From Vulcaniibacterium thermophilum (GTDB lineage Bacteria; Pseudomonadota; Gammaproteobacteria; Xanthomonadales; Xanthomonadaceae), in assembly GCF_007923255.1 (NCBI RefSeq), contig NZ_VOHJ01000008.1:1-64000 (forward strand): a stretch of 64,000 nucleotides of DNA. The letters are read 5' to 3'. The notes beneath the pieces were generated by a model. The model made no database searches. It was not told where the DNA came from and worked only from the letters and a program-made list of their open reading frames with translations. Both the position numbers and the translations under genes were made by a program. Positions 10,851-21,309 of this stretch are shown in pieces (positions within the stretch are counted from its first letter, which is position 1; every line of letters begins with the position of its first letter).

Positions 10851-12640
10851 CCCGCCCGCCCACTTCCGCCTCGCTCGATCTGGGTGTGGTCGGCAACGGC
10901 AGCGTCGCCGCGCTGATCGATCCGCGCGGCCGCGTGGTCTGGGGCTGCGTGCCCACCTTCGACGGCGATCCGGTGTTCTGCGCCCTGCTCTCGCCCACCC
11001 GGCACGAAGGCGGCGATTACGCCATCGAGCTGGAGGATTGCATCGCCTCCGAGCAGGCCTACGTGCCCAACACCGCCGTGCTGCGGACGGTGCTGCGCAA
11101 CGCGCGCGGCGATGCGATCGAGATCGTCGATTTCGCACCGCGCTGGCGCGAGTTCGGCCGCTTCTACCATCCGGTGATGCTGATGCGCCGCGTGCGCCCG
11201 CTGGCCGGGCAGCCGCGCGTGCGCGTGGTGCTGCGGCCGCTGTGCGAATACGGCGCGCGGCCGCCGGAGGTGACCTGGGGCAGCAACCACATCCGCTACG
11301 TGGTGCCCGATTTCACGCTGCGGCTCACCAGCGACGTGCCGGTGCGGTTCGTGCTCGATGCGCTGCCGTTCGTGCTCGACCGCGATCTGCACCTGATCCT
11401 CGGCCCCGACGAAACGCTGACCCGGCCGATCGGCGCGTACGTGCGCCTGGCCGAGGAGAACACCGTCAACTACTGGCGCGAGTGGGTGCGCAATCTGTCG
11501 ATTCCGCTGGAATGGCAGGACGCCGTGATCCGCAGCGCGATCACCCTCAAGCTGTGCCAGTACGAGGAGACCGGCGCGATCGTCGCCGCCATCACCACCT
11601 CGATCCCGGAAGCGCCGCACACCGTGCGCAACTGGGACTACCGCTACTGCTGGCTGCGCGACGCCGCCTTCGTCGTGCGCGCGCTCAACCGCCTGGGCGC
11701 GACGCGCACGATGGAGGAATACCTGCGCTACGTGTTCAACCTGGCCACCACCGACGGCACGCTGCAGCCGCTGTACGGCATCGGCTTCGAAGGGCGGCTG
11801 GCCGAGGAGGAGGTGCCGACGCTGGCCGGCTACCGCGGCATGGGGCCGGTGCGGCGCGGCAACCTGGCGTGGATCCAGAAGCAGCACGACGTGTACGGCT
11901 CGGTGGTGCTGGCGTCCACCCAGTTGTTCTTCGACCAGCGGCTTTCGCCGAGCGGCGACCGCGCGATGTTCGCACGGCTGGAGCCGCTGGGCGAATGCGC
12001 GGCGCGCCTGTTCGACCAGCCCGATGCCGGCCTGTGGGAGTTCCGCGGCCGCGCCGAAACCCACACCTACTCGGCGGCGATGTGCTGGGCCGCGTGCGAC
12101 CGTCTGGCCAAGATCGCGCAGCATCTCGGCCTGCCCGAGCGCGCCGCCTACTGGCGCGCGCATGCCGACCGCATGCACCGGGTGATCGTCGAGGCGGCGT
12201 TCAACGCGCAGCGCGGCCATTTCGTCGATGCCTTCGGCGGCGAGCGGCTGGACGCCTCGCTGCTGCTGCTGGCCGATCTGGGCTTCGTCGCGCCGCACGA
12301 TCCGCGCTTCGTCGCCACGGTGGAGGCGATCGGCCGCGACCTGCGGCGCGGCAACGGGCTGTTCCGCTACATCGCGCCGGACGATTTCGGCGTGCCGGAG
12401 ACCAGCTTCACCATCTGCACGTTCTGGTACGTCGACGCGCTCGCCGCGATCGGCCGCTACCAGGAGGCGCGCGACCTGTTCGAGACGGTGCTCGCGCGCC
12501 GCAACCCTCTGGGACTGCTGTCCGAGGATCTCGCCTTCGAGGACGGCGAGCCGTGGGGCAACTTCCCGCAGACGTATTCGCACGTGGGCCTGATCACGGC
12601 CGCCATGCGGCTCAGCCGCCCCTGGCAGGACGCGATCTGA
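10847..12640 (+). CDS. glycoside hydrolase family 15 protein (glucoamylase/trehalase type)
   Basis: A protein of 597 residues with no signal peptide, so cytoplasmic. The N-terminal beta domain (about 1-230) leads into the (alpha/alpha)6 barrel, recognised by [19 protein letters not shown], the GH15 signature, and by the C-terminal [19 protein letters not shown], which holds a catalytic glutamate region and the conserved GNFPQ-x-xSH motif. GH15 enzymes of this bacterial branch include glucoamylases, and trehalases in mycobacteria. Here it is translationally coupled to otsB and followed 73 bp later by otsA, so it most likely acts on trehalose or an alpha-glucan linked to trehalose turnover. Specificity cannot be read from the sequence. 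Confidence 0.9.
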   Translation: MTRPPTSASLDLGVVGNGSVAALIDPRGRVVWGCVPTFDGDPVFCALLSPTRHEGGDYAIELEDCIASEQAYVPNTAVLRTVLRNARGDAIEIVDFAPRWREFGRFYHPVMLMRRVRPLAGQPRVRVVLRPLCEYGARPPEVTWGSNHIRYVVPDFTLRLTSDVPVRFVLDALPFVLDRDLHLILGPDETLTRPIGAYVRLAEENTVNYWREWVRNLSIPLEWQDAVIRSAITLKLCQYEETGAIVAAITTSIPEAPHTVRNWDYRYCWLRDAAFVVRALNRLGATRTMEEYLRYVFNLATTDGTLQPLYGIGFEGRLAEEEVPTLAGYRGMGPVRRGNLAWIQKQHDVYGSVVLASTQLFFDQRLSPSGDRAMFARLEPLGECAARLFDQPDAGLWEFRGRAETHTYSAAMCWAACDRLAKIAQHLGLPERAAYWRAHADRMHRVIVEAAFNAQRGHFVDAFGGERLDASLLLLADLGFVAPHDPRFVATVEAIGRDLRRGNGLFRYIAPDDFGVPETSFTICTFWYVDALAAIGRYQEARDLFETVLARRNPLGLLSEDLAFEDGEPWGNFPQTYSHVGLITAAMRLSRPWQDAI

Positions 12641-12713
12641 AGGCGCACGTCCCCCGGCCGCCGGCCACGCCCGCGCGCGCGCCGGCGGCGACAACCTGGA
12701 AGGAGGTACTGCG

Positions 12714-14165
12714 ATGAGCCGCCTGGTGATCGTATCCAACCGTGTCGCCGTCCCCGGCGAGTCCCGCGCCGGCGGCCTGGCCGTCGCGCTGCGCGCCGCG
12801 CTGGCCGAAACCGGCGGGCTGTGGTTCGGCTGGAGCGGCAAGATCGACCCCGACCGCTCCGGCTTCGTGCGCGAGCAGAGCGAGGGCAACATCCGCTACG
12901 TGACGATGGACCTGTCGCGGCGCGACCACGAGGACTACTACAACGGCTTCGCCAACCGCACGCTGTGGCCGCTGCTGCACTTCCGCATGGATCTGGTCGA
13001 CTACAGCCGCGAGACCTACGCCGGCTACCTGCGCGTCAACGCGCTGTTCGCGGAGAAGCTGGCGCCGCTGCTGGCGGACGACGACATCGTCTGGGTGCAC
13101 GACTACCACCTGATTCCGCTCGCCAAGCTGCTGCGCGAGAAGGGCGTCAGGGCGCGGCTGGGCTTCTTCCTGCACGTGCCGATGCCCTCCTCCGACCTGC
13201 TCGCCGCGCTGCCGGATCACCGGCGCCTGTTCGAGGGCCTGTCGCAGTACGACCTGGTCGGCTTCCAGACCGACCGCGACCTCGAGCGCTTCCAGGACTA
13301 CGTGCGCCTGTTCGGCGGCGGCCGCGTGGTGGAACCGGGCGTGCTGGAGGCGCCGGGCGGGCGCCGCCTGCGCGCCGGCGCCTTCCCGATCAGCATCGAC
13401 ACCGCGCACATCGCGCGCCAGGCCGAGGCCGCGGTCGGCAAGGCCAGCGTCAAACGGTTGCAGGCCAGTCTCGCCAACCGCGCGCTCGCCATCGGCGTGG
13501 ACCGGCTCGACTACTCCAAGGGCCTGCCGGAACGCTTCCGCGCGTTCGAGCGTTTCCTCAAGCGCCATCCGCAGCACGTGGGCCGGCTCACCTTCCTGCA
13601 GATCGCGCCGGTCTCGCGCGGCGAGGTCGCCGAATACCGCTCGCTGCGCAACGAGCTGGAACAGCTCGCCGGCCACATCAACGGCAGCCACGCCGAACCC
13701 GACTGGACGCCGGTGCGCTACGTCAACCGCAACTACCCGCACCCGACCCTGACCGGCTTCTACCGGCTGGCGCAGGTCGGCCTGGTGACGCCGTTGCGCG
13801 ACGGCATGAACCTGGTCGCCAAGGAATTCGTCGCCTCGCAGAACCCCGACGATCCCGGCGTGCTGGTGCTGTCGACGTTCGCCGGCGCCGCGCGCGAGCT
13901 GGACGCCGCCCTGCTGGTCAACCCTTTCGACATCGACGGCGTGGCCGATGCGATCGCGCGCGCGCTGCTGATGCCGCGCGCCGAACGTCGCGAGCGCTGG
14001 CTTGCGATGATGAAGAAGCTGCTCGCCCACGACATCACGCACTGGCGGCGCAGCTTCCTCGATGCGCTGCGCGACGCCGAGCGTCAGTTCGACTTCGATC
14101 CGCTGATCGTCGCGCCGCGCTGGAACGGCAGCAGCAGAAGCATCAGCGCCGCCAGGACGATGTAG
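12714..14165 (+). CDS. otsA: trehalose-6-phosphate synthase
   Basis: A protein of 483 residues, glycosyltransferase family 20. Visible family motifs: WFGWSGK near residue 41, [11 protein letters not shown] near 126, [26 protein letters not shown] near 263 and [13 protein letters not shown] near 362. These form the UDP-glucose and glucose-6-phosphate binding sites. A strong ribosome binding site (GGAAGGAGG) lies just before the ATG. It makes trehalose-6-phosphate for OtsB. The last 82 bp overlap the 3' end of the convergent permease gene; the final residues ([13 protein letters not shown]) are not typical of OtsA and may be a tail read through the opposing gene. Confidence 0.96.
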   Translation: MSRLVIVSNRVAVPGESRAGGLAVALRAALAETGGLWFGWSGKIDPDRSGFVREQSEGNIRYVTMDLSRRDHEDYYNGFANRTLWPLLHFRMDLVDYSRETYAGYLRVNALFAEKLAPLLADDDIVWVHDYHLIPLAKLLREKGVRARLGFFLHVPMPSSDLLAALPDHRRLFEGLSQYDLVGFQTDRDLERFQDYVRLFGGGRVVEPGVLEAPGGRRLRAGAFPISIDTAHIARQAEAAVGKASVKRLQASLANRALAIGVDRLDYSKGLPERFRAFERFLKRHPQHVGRLTFLQIAPVSRGEVAEYRSLRNELEQLAGHINGSHAEPDWTPVRYVNRNYPHPTLTGFYRLAQVGLVTPLRDGMNLVAKEFVASQNPDDPGVLVLSTFAGAARELDAALLVNPFDIDGVADAIARALLMPRAERRERWLAMMKKLLAHDITHWRRSFLDALRDAERQFDFDPLIVAPRWNGSSRSISAARTM

Positions 14166-15685
14166 GCGCCGGCGAACTGCAGGGCGATCGTGCGCTGCAG
14201 GCCGTCCAGCGCGCCCGGCCACTGCAGCGCGCCCTGCGGCTGCACCGAGTGGATGACGCCGAACAGCGTCGCCACCGCGCCCACCGCCAGGAACGCCGCC
14301 GCGCGCGCGAGCCGGCGGTCGATCATCGCCGCCACCGCCGAGGTCCACAGCATCGCGGTGATGATGAAGCCGTTGCCGAGCGTGGCGACGACCGCCAGCT
14401 CCGGCAGCCCGTGGCCGTCCAGCGCGGTGCTGAGCTGGGCGAAACGGTCCGGCGCGATCCACGCCGGATTGCCGACCTTGATCGCCAGCATGTACGCCAC
14501 CGACGGCAGAAAGCCCAGCACCATCGCCGGCGCGTGCTCGCGCGGCGTGGCCTGGAAGGCCTGCACGGTGATGTCGATCGCCACGTACACGATGATCGGC
14601 GCCAGCACCGCCAGCGGCAGCCACTGCACCAGACCCGCGACCACGCCCAGCATGCCGCCCACGCCGATGAACACGCCGGTCAGCAGCGTGTAGCCGCTGC
14701 GCGCGCCCATGTGCTTGTAGGCGGGCTGCCCGATGTACGGCGTGGTTTGCGCGACGCCGCCGCACAGGCCGGCGACCAGCGTCGAGACCGCCTCGGTGAG
14801 CAGCACGTCGCGGGTGCGGTAGTCGTCGCCCGCCGCGCGTGCGCTTTCGCTGACGTTGATGCCGCCGACCACCATCAGCAGGCCGAACGGCAGCAGCAGC
14901 GGCAGATAGGGCACGGTGTCGGGCAGCCGCTCCAGGAAGCCGAGGCTCGGCCACGGCAACGCCGGCCGCAGCGGCGCGGGCTGCGGCCAATGGAAACCGG
15001 GCGCGCCGAGGCCGGCCGCGCCGAGACCGTAGTACAACGCGGTGCCGATCAGGAACACCGCGAACACGCCCGGCAGACGCAGCGGCAGGCGGCCCTTCGC
15101 GACCAGCACGAACAACAGCAGCCCGAGCGTGGCGAAGCCGACGACTGGCGAGCGCATCGCCTCCACCAGCGGCAGGAAGCCCATCAGCACCAGGGCGATG
15201 CCGGCGATCGAGCCGAGCAGCCCGGCGCGCGGCACCGCGCGCGTCACCGCTTCGCCGACGAAGGACAGCGCGAACTTCAGCGCCCCCATCACCATCAGCG
15301 AGGCCATGCCGAGCTTCCACGTCGCCATCGCCGCGGCATCGGGCGTCATGCCCTGCTGGCGGTAGGCGACGAACGCGGGCCCGAGCACCAGCAGCGCCAT
15401 GCCGATGCTGGTCGGCGCATCCAGACCCAGCGGCATCGCGGTGACGTCGTCGCGCCCGCTGCGCGCGGCCAGACGGCGCGCCATCGCGGTGTAGATCGCG
15501 TTGCCGACCAGCACGCCGAGCGCGGTGCCGGGAAACATCCGCGTGAACACGACCTCGGCGGGAAACCCGAAGATGCCGATCAGCGCGGCGGCGATGAAAC
15601 CGAGGATCGACAGGTTGTCGACCACGAGGCCGAAGAAGCCGTTGAGATCGCCGGCGACGACCCAGCGCGGACGCGATTGGCGCAT
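14084..15685 (-). CDS. NCS2-family (xanthine/uracil-type) permease
   Basis: A protein of 533 residues with about 12-14 hydrophobic segments. The start MRQSRPRWVVAGDLNGFFGLVVDN, the GNAIYTAMARRLA loop and the GGINVSESARAAGDD loop are typical of a bacterial branch of NCS2/SulP-like transporters annotated as permeases of unknown substrate. The predicted role is inner-membrane uptake of a nucleobase or related anion; the substrate is not determined. ATG 15685 has a purine-rich GGGGG ribosome binding site. The gene ends inside the otsA coding sequence on the other strand (overlap 14084-14165). It is unrelated in function to its neighbours as far as I can see. Confidence 0.8.
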   Translation of the reverse strand: MRQSRPRWVVAGDLNGFFGLVVDNLSILGFIAAALIGIFGFPAEVVFTRMFPGTALGVLVGNAIYTAMARRLAARSGRDDVTAMPLGLDAPTSIGMALLVLGPAFVAYRQQGMTPDAAAMATWKLGMASLMVMGALKFALSFVGEAVTRAVPRAGLLGSIAGIALVLMGFLPLVEAMRSPVVGFATLGLLLFVLVAKGRLPLRLPGVFAVFLIGTALYYGLGAAGLGAPGFHWPQPAPLRPALPWPSLGFLERLPDTVPYLPLLLPFGLLMVVGGINVSESARAAGDDYRTRDVLLTEAVSTLVAGLCGGVAQTTPYIGQPAYKHMGARSGYTLLTGVFIGVGGMLGVVAGLVQWLPLAVLAPIIVYVAIDITVQAFQATPREHAPAMVLGFLPSVAYMLAIKVGNPAWIAPDRFAQLSTALDGHGLPELAVVATLGNGFIITAMLWTSAVAAMIDRRLARAAAFLAVGAVATLFGVIHSVQPQGALQWPGALDGLQRTIALQFAGAYIVLAALMLLLLPFQRGATISGSKSN

Positions 15686-15770
15686 GGCAACCCCCTTGGA
15701 AGCCGAGCGCGCAGGTTACGGCAGGACGCGCCCGCGCGCCCCTGCGGCGGCGCGGTTCGCGCGGGTCGCG

Positions 15771-15792
15771 GCAGGAGCGCTTCAGCCGCGAC
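15771..15792 (+). repeat. REP palindrome, GCAGGAGCG...GCCGCGAC type
   Basis: An imperfect palindrome, close to the GTAGGAGCGGCTTCAGCCGCGAC repeats common between genes of Xanthomonadaceae and pseudomonads. Related copies lie at 36026-36047 and 62110-62133. It occupies the 185-bp gap between the permease start and the pgeF end; nothing else was seen there. Confidence 0.6.
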
Positions 15793-15870
15793 CGGAAGCG
15801 CCCCACAGCGCGATCGCCGCCATAGCCGCGCCTGCGCCGCCTCGCGGCGAGGCGTCCAGGCGCGTGCGGC

Positions 15871-16626
15871 CTACCGCGCGATCCAGACCAGCGTCGCCAT
15901 CCGCCCGGTGCGCGCGTCGCGGCGATGCGAGAAGAAGCGGTCGGCGTCGGCGATGGTGTCGAACCCGCCGCCGTGGATGCGCCCGTCGCGCAGGCCCGCG
16001 CGCTGCAGGCGTCGCCGCGCCAGCGCGTACAGATCCACGCGCCAATGCCCCGGGCGCGTCGGCACGAACGCCGCGGCCGCGCCGGCATCGTCGGCGACGA
16101 ACGCGTCGCGCACATCGGCGCCGACCTCGTAACTCGCCGGTCCCGCCGCCGGCCCCAGCCAGGCTTGCAGCGACTCGGGTTCGGCATCCATCGCCGCCAC
16201 CGTGGCCTCCAGCACGCCGGCCGCGAGCCCGCGCCAGCCGGCATGCGCGGCGCCGATCGCGCGCCCTGCCGGATCGCACAGCACGACGGGCAGGCAATCG
16301 GCGGTGAGGATGGCCAGCACCACGCCGGGCACGCCGGTCACCGCCGCGTCGGCCTCCGGCTCGTCGGCCGCCGGCGCGTCGAAACGCAGCACGCGGGTGC
16401 CGTGCACCTGCCGCAGCCAGCACGGCGGTGACGGCAGCCGCGCGTGTTCGACCAGCAGCGCGCGGTTGCGCTCCACGCGCGCCGGATCGTCGCCGTCCGC
16501 AGCGTGGCGGTTGCCGAGATTGAAGGCGTCGAACGGCGGCGGCGACACGCCGGGCCCGTAGCGCAGCGTGGTCAGCGCGCGCACGCCGGGCGGTGCCGGC
16601 CAGTCGGCCTCGATCCACGCGCTCAC
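15871..16626 (-). CDS. pgeF: PgeF/YfiH-type purine nucleosidase-like protein (multicopper oxidase-related)
   Basis: A protein of 251 residues of the YfiH/DUF152 family. Conserved motifs: [10 protein letters not shown] near residue 69, [20 protein letters not shown] near 90-110, [19 protein letters not shown] with the metal-ligand histidine, and [10 protein letters not shown]. The family was long called polyphenol oxidase or laccase; PgeF in E. coli is implicated in editing L-Ser out of the peptidoglycan precursor, and other members act on purine nucleosides. The GTG start at 16626 overlaps the rluD stop (GTGA), the usual pairing for these two genes. Confidence 0.88.
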   Translation of the reverse strand: MSAWIEADWPAPPGVRALTTLRYGPGVSPPPFDAFNLGNRHAADGDDPARVERNRALLVEHARLPSPPCWLRQVHGTRVLRFDAPAADEPEADAAVTGVPGVVLAILTADCLPVVLCDPAGRAIGAAHAGWRGLAAGVLEATVAAMDAEPESLQAWLGPAAGPASYEVGADVRDAFVADDAGAAAAFVPTRPGHWRVDLYALARRRLQRAGLRDGRIHGGGFDTIADADRFFSHRRDARTGRMATLVWIAR

Positions 16627-17597
16627 GCGCGCCCCGCATCGACGGCGGCCTGCGTGTCCGCGCGCAGCAGCGCGACCAGCCGCTGCATGTCCTCCGGCAT
16701 CGGCGCGCTGCAGCGCACCGGTGCGCCGGTCACCGGATGCGCGAACTCGAGCGTCTCCGCGTGCAGCGCCTGCCGCCTGAACCCGCGCAGCGCCTCGACC
16801 AGCTCGGGCGTGGCGCCGCGCGGTAGCTTCAGCGGCCCGCCGTACAGCGGATCGCCGACGATCGGATGCTTCAGGTGCGCCATGTGCACGCGGATCTGGT
16901 GGGTGCGGCCGGTTTCCAGCCGGCATTCCAACAGCGTGTGCACGCGGAAGCGCTCGCGCAGGCGGTAGTGCGTGATCGCCTCGCGGCCGTCGTCGCGCAC
17001 GGCCATCCGCAGGCGGTCGCGCGGGTGGCGGTCGATCGGCGCGCGCGCAGTGCCGCCGGACACCAGCGCGCCGACCACGATGGCGAGGTACTGGCGGTGC
17101 ACCTCGCGCTCGGAGAGCTGCTCGACCAGCGCGGTGTGCGCAGGCAGGGTGCGCGCCACCACCATCACGCCGGAAGTGTCCTTGTCGAGGCGGTGGACGA
17201 TGCCGGCGCGCGGCAGGTTCGCCAGGCCCGGATCGCGGTGCAGCAGCGCGTTGACCAGCGTGCCGGCGGGGTTGCCGGCGCCCGGATGCACCACCAGCCC
17301 CGGCGGCTTGTCGATCACCAGCAGGTGCTCGTCCTCGTACAGCACCTGCAGCGGAATCTCCTGCGGCGCGTCGTGCGTCTGCGTCTCCAGCACGGCTTCG
17401 ACGGTGACGGTCTCGCCGCCGAGCACCGGATCGCGCGGCCGCACCGTGCGCCCGTCCAGCTTGGCGTCGCCCGATTTGATCCACGCCGCCAGCCGCGAAC
17501 GCGAATACTCGGGAAACAGTTCCGCCAGCACCGCGTCGAAGCGGCGGCCGGCGGCGTGATCGGGAACGGTGGCGCGAAGGACGGTCGGCTCGGTCAT
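16623..17597 (-). CDS. rluD: 23S rRNA pseudouridine synthase RluD
   Basis: A protein of 324 residues. An N-terminal S4 RNA-binding domain ([20 protein letters not shown]) is followed by the catalytic domain with [17 protein letters not shown], whose Asp is the nucleophile, and the [20 protein letters not shown] motif. RluD makes the pseudouridines of helix 69 in 23S rRNA, important for ribosome function. The gene is divergent from bamD and overlaps pgeF at its 3' end. rluD-pgeF facing bamD is a conserved arrangement in gammaproteobacteria. Confidence 0.96.
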   Translation of the reverse strand: MTEPTVLRATVPDHAAGRRFDAVLAELFPEYSRSRLAAWIKSGDAKLDGRTVRPRDPVLGGETVTVEAVLETQTHDAPQEIPLQVLYEDEHLLVIDKPPGLVVHPGAGNPAGTLVNALLHRDPGLANLPRAGIVHRLDKDTSGVMVVARTLPAHTALVEQLSEREVHRQYLAIVVGALVSGGTARAPIDRHPRDRLRMAVRDDGREAITHYRLRERFRVHTLLECRLETGRTHQIRVHMAHLKHPIVGDPLYGGPLKLPRGATPELVEALRGFRRQALHAETLEFAHPVTGAPVRCSAPMPEDMQRLVALLRADTQAAVDAGRA

Positions 17598-17652
17598 CGG
17601 GGCGGCGGGACGCGGTTCAGGGGCCGCTCGCGCGGGCAGTGGGGCCGGCCTG

Positions 17653-17658
17653 TATTAT
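17653..17658 (+). promoter_or_regulatory. probable -10 element of bamD promoter
   Basis: TATTAT, preceded directly by TG, in the 93-bp gap between divergent rluD and bamD. No convincing -35 hexamer is visible. The spacing to the bamD ATG (33 nt) is suitable. Confidence 0.4.
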
Positions 17659-17690
17659 GGCCGTTCACGTCCCGCTTCCGCGTCCACGCC

Positions 17691-18548
17691 ATGACCCCAC
17701 GCCCCGCCGTCACGCGCCTGCTGCTCCTGCTCCTGCTCGTCGCCTTCGCCACGAGCGGCTGCGCGCGGCTGAAGGGCATGTTCAAGGACGAGGACGCCGA
17801 CGAGAACCAGCCGGTCGAGACCCTTTACGAGAAGGGCCACCGCTCGATCCGCAACGGCAACTGGGACAACGCCGAACAGACGTTCCGCCGCCTGATCGCG
17901 CAGTACCCCTACGGCCCGTACACCGAGCAGGCGCTGATGGAAACCGCCTACGCGCAGTACAAGGCCGGCAAGTACGAGGACGCGATCAGCACCATCGACC
18001 GCTTCATCCGCACCTATCCGACCCACCGCCACATCGCCTACCTGTACTACCTGCGCGGTCTGGCGAACTCGCGGCGCGACACGGTGTTCCTGCAGCGCGT
18101 GTGGCGGCTGGACGTGAGCCGGCGCGACCTGTCCACCCCGCAGCAGGCCTACAACGACTTCCAGCTCCTCACCGAGCGCTATCCGAACAGCCGCTACGCC
18201 GCCGACGCGCGCGAGCGCATGGTCGCGCTGCGCAACACCTTCGCGCGCCACGAGATCGACGTCGCGCTGTATTACCTGCGCCGCGGCGCCTACGTGGCCG
18301 CCGCGCAGCGCGCGAAGAACGTGCTGGAGACCTACCCGCAGAGCCGGTACCAGAACGACGCCGTCGCGCTGCTGGCCAAGGCCTACCACGGTCTCGGCAA
18401 CGAGACGCTCGCCGCCGACGCCGAGCGTGTGCTGAAGGCGAACGCGCCCGATCACGCCTACTTCTCCGGCGACTGGCCCGACTATCCGAGCCGCCTGCAC
18501 AAGCTCAACCCGTTCGCGGGCGAGAAGTCCCCGCTCGACACGCGCTGA
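17691..18548 (+). CDS. bamD: outer membrane assembly lipoprotein BamD
   Basis: A protein of 285 residues. The signal peptide ends ATSGC, placing the lipid-bearing Cys at about residue 24. Five TPR-like repeats follow, for example YEKGHRSIRNGNWDNAEQTF and ALMETAYAQYKAGKYEDAIS. BamD is the essential lipoprotein partner of BamA that recognises and inserts outer-membrane beta-barrels. ATG 17691 gives a proper lipoprotein signal. A downstream stretch of about 220 bp (18549-18767) before phzF holds no recognisable gene or signal. Confidence 0.95.
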   Translation: MTPRPAVTRLLLLLLLVAFATSGCARLKGMFKDEDADENQPVETLYEKGHRSIRNGNWDNAEQTFRRLIAQYPYGPYTEQALMETAYAQYKAGKYEDAISTIDRFIRTYPTHRHIAYLYYLRGLANSRRDTVFLQRVWRLDVSRRDLSTPQQAYNDFQLLTERYPNSRYAADARERMVALRNTFARHEIDVALYYLRRGAYVAAAQRAKNVLETYPQSRYQNDAVALLAKAYHGLGNETLAADAERVLKANAPDHAYFSGDWPDYPSRLHKLNPFAGEKSPLDTR

Positions 18549-18767
18549 TTCCGGCGCGCCGTCTCGTTCGCCGCGCCGCGACGCGCGGCCGCACGCGCGC
18601 GGCACCGATCCGCTGCGGACGCGGCCACGACGCCTCGCCGCGGCGACCGGCCGCTCCCGCCGTCGCGCACCGGCGCCCCGTGGCGCACGACGCGCAACGC
18701 AGCGTGACGCGCATGCGCATTGCCTCGCGCGGCTCCAGCGTGTGGTCCGCATCCGGAGACCGCCGCC

Positions 18768-19622
18768 ATGGCCATCGAAATCCTGCGCTACGCCGCCTTC
18801 ACCGACCGCCCCGAGGGCGGCAATCCTGCCGGCATCGTGCCCGACGCCCGCGGCCTGGACGATGCGCGGCGCCTGGCGATCGCCGCCGAACTGGGCTATT
18901 CGGAAACCGCCTTCCTGGAGCCGCGCGGCGCGCGCGAGTACGACGTGCGCTACTTCAGCCCGCTCGCCGAGGTGCCGTTCTGCGGCCACGCCACGATCGC
19001 CGCCGCGGTCGCGCTCGCCGAGCGCGACGGTCCGGGCGGCCTGCGCTTCCGCACGCGCGCGGGGCTGGTGCCGGTCGAAACCGACCGGGTCGACGGCCGC
19101 ATCCGCGCCACGCTGACGAGCGTGGCGCCGCGGGTCGAGCCGGTGCCGCCGGCCTTGCTGACGCAGGCCCTGCAAGCGCTGCGCTGGCGCAGCGACGAGC
19201 TCGATCCGGCGCTGCCCGCGCGTATCGCCTACGCCGGCGCGCGCCACCTGATCCTCGCCGCCTCGAGCCGCGAACGCCTCGCGCGCTTGGATTACGACTT
19301 CGACGCGCTGCAGGCGGCGATGCTGGAAGCCGACCTGACCACGGTCGCGCTGATCTGGCGGCAGACGCCGCACGTGTTCCACGCGCGCAATCCGTTCCCG
19401 GTCGGGGGCGTGGTGGAGGATCCGGCCACCGGAGCGGCCGCGGCCGCGTTCGGCGGCTATCTGCGCGCGCTGGCGCTCGTCGACCCGCCCGCGCAGATCA
19501 CCATCCACCAGGGCCACGACATGGGCCGCCCGAGCCGGATCGAAGTGACGATCGACGCCACGCGTCCGGAAATCCGCGTCGGCGGCGGCGCGGTGCGGCT
19601 CGCGGAGACGACGGTCGGGTGA
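18768..19622 (+). CDS. PhzF-family isomerase/epimerase-like protein
   Basis: A protein of 284 residues with the PhzF double hot-dog-like fold. Recognisable are DRPEGGNPAGIV near residue 10, LGYSETAFLE with the catalytic Glu, VRYFSPLAEVPFCGHATIAAA and VEDPATGAAAAAFGGYL. PhzF in phenazine producers isomerises trans-2,3-dihydro-3-hydroxyanthranilate, but most bacterial members, including this isolated one, have unknown substrates. No other phenazine gene is nearby, so phenazine synthesis should not be inferred. ATG 18768 has a CGGAGA ribosome binding site. Convergent with nadE, 15 bp apart. Confidence 0.88.
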   Translation: MAIEILRYAAFTDRPEGGNPAGIVPDARGLDDARRLAIAAELGYSETAFLEPRGAREYDVRYFSPLAEVPFCGHATIAAAVALAERDGPGGLRFRTRAGLVPVETDRVDGRIRATLTSVAPRVEPVPPALLTQALQALRWRSDELDPALPARIAYAGARHLILAASSRERLARLDYDFDALQAAMLEADLTTVALIWRQTPHVFHARNPFPVGGVVEDPATGAAAAAFGGYLRALALVDPPAQITIHQGHDMGRPSRIEVTIDATRPEIRVGGGAVRLAETTVG

Positions 19623-19637
19623 GCCGGACGCGCCGCC

Positions 19638-21266
19638 TCAGCCGCGATAGCCATTGCTGATCGGATAGCGCCGCTCGCGGCCGAACGCGCGCCGCGACAC
19701 CTTCGGTCCCGGCGCCGCCTGGTGCCGCTTCCACTCGCCGATGCGCACCAGCCGCAGCACCTTGTCGACGGTGGCGGCATCGAAGCCGGCGGCGACGATC
19801 TCCTCGCGCGACTGCTCCTGGTCGACATGGCGCAGCAGGATGGCGTCGAGCACGTCGTACGGCGGCAGCGAGTCCTGGTCGGTCTGGTTCGGCCGCAGCT
19901 CGGCCGACGGCGGGCGTTCGATCACGCCCATCGGGATCACCGGATCGCCCACCGTGTTGCGCCAGCGCGCCAGCCGGTACACCTCGGTCTTGTAGACGTC
20001 CTTCAGCGGCGCGTAGCCGCCGCACATGTCGCCGTAGATCGTCGCGTAGCCGACCGCGTATTCGCTCTTGTTGCCGGTGGTGAGCAGCAGCCCGCCGAAC
20101 TTGTTGGCGAGCGCCATCAGCAGCGCGCCGCGGCAGCGCGACTGCAGGTTTTCCTCGGCGACGTCGGGATCGCGCCCGGCGAACGGCTCGGCGAGCGCGT
20201 CGAGGAAGCCCTGGAACGGCGCCTCGATCGGAATCGTCAGCAGCCGCACGCCCTGCTCGGCGCACTGCTCGGCGGCGAGGTCGTTCGACAGGTCCGCCGT
20301 GTAGCGCGACGGCAAGCGCACCGCGGTCACGCGGTCGGCGCCGAGCGCATCGACCGCGATCGCCAGCACCAGCGCCGAATCGATCCCGCCGCTCAACCCG
20401 AGCCACACGCGATCGAAGCCGTTCTTGCGGCAGTAGTCCTGCAACCCGCGCACCAGCGCGCGCCAGGTCAGCGCCTCGCGCGATTCGTCGCCGTCCTCCT
20501 GCCATTGCAGCGGCAGGAAGCGGCGCGCCTGCGCGTCGTAGTCGGCCACCAGCCACTGTTCGACGAACGCCGAGGCCGCCGGATGCACGCGGCCGTCGCC
20601 GTCGGCCAGCACCGACGCGCCGTCGAACACCAGCGCGTCCTGCCCGCCCACCAGGTTGAGATAGGCGATGCCGACCCCGTGCTCGCGCGCGCGCTCCTCC
20701 AGCAGGCAGTCGCGCTGCACGTGCTTGTCCTGCTCGAACGGCGAGGCGTTCGGCACCACCACCACGCGCGCGCCGGCGGCGACGGTGTCCGCCAGCGGCT
20801 CGGGAAACCAGACGTCCTCGCAGATCAGAAGCCCGACCGGCACGCCGGCGACCTCGAACACGCACGTCTCCCCGTCCGGATCGCGCGCGAAGTAGCGGCG
20901 CTCGTCGAACACCGCGTAGTTCGGCAGCTCGCGCTTGCGGTAGGTGTGCGCGAGGGCGCCGTCGCGCAGCACGCTCGCCGCGTTGTAGACCACCGCGCCG
21001 GCGCTCTCCGGCCAGCCCACCACCGCCACGATCCCGCGCGCGGCCTCCGCCACCTGTCGGATCGCCGCCTCGCAATCGGCCAGGAAGCTCGGGCGCAGCA
21101 GCAGGTCCTCCGGCGGATAGCCGCTGATCGCGAGCTCCGGAAACACCACCAGGTGCGCGCCGTACTCGTCGCGCGCCTCGGCGATCATCGCCGCGATGCG
21201 CTCGGCATTGGCGTGCACGGCCCCGACCGGGAAATCGAACTGCGCCAAGGCGATACGGAGCGTCAT
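19638..21266 (-). CDS. nadE: glutamine-dependent NAD+ synthetase
   Basis: A protein of 542 residues with two domains. The N-terminal nitrilase-type amidase (about 1-250) releases ammonia from glutamine: Glu in FPELAISGYPPEDL, Lys in YRKRELPNYAVFDE, Cys in LLICEDVWFPE. The C-terminal synthetase has the PP-loop SGGIDSALVLAIAVDALG near residue 280 and TTGNKSEYAVGY. It converts deamido-NAD+ to NAD+ in the cytoplasm. ATG 21266 was chosen as it begins MTLRIALAQFDFPVG, the usual start of the amidase. It lies 43 bp downstream of nrdB on the same strand, so it may be read from the nrdAB promoter. Confidence 0.96.
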   Translation of the reverse strand: MTLRIALAQFDFPVGAVHANAERIAAMIAEARDEYGAHLVVFPELAISGYPPEDLLLRPSFLADCEAAIRQVAEAARGIVAVVGWPESAGAVVYNAASVLRDGALAHTYRKRELPNYAVFDERRYFARDPDGETCVFEVAGVPVGLLICEDVWFPEPLADTVAAGARVVVVPNASPFEQDKHVQRDCLLEERAREHGVGIAYLNLVGGQDALVFDGASVLADGDGRVHPAASAFVEQWLVADYDAQARRFLPLQWQEDGDESREALTWRALVRGLQDYCRKNGFDRVWLGLSGGIDSALVLAIAVDALGADRVTAVRLPSRYTADLSNDLAAEQCAEQGVRLLTIPIEAPFQGFLDALAEPFAGRDPDVAEENLQSRCRGALLMALANKFGGLLLTTGNKSEYAVGYATIYGDMCGGYAPLKDVYKTEVYRLARWRNTVGDPVIPMGVIERPPSAELRPNQTDQDSLPPYDVLDAILLRHVDQEQSREEIVAAGFDAATVDKVLRLVRIGEWKRHQAAPGPKVSRRAFGRERRYPISNGYRG

Positions 21267-21309
21267 GCGGTACCTCTGCCAGACCACCAGGCGCGCAGTG
21301 TACCCGCCC

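Noticed and set aside
18768-19622. Phenazine biosynthesis locus, because of the PhzF-like protein
   Set aside because: No other phz gene is present; most PhzF-family members are unrelated to phenazines.
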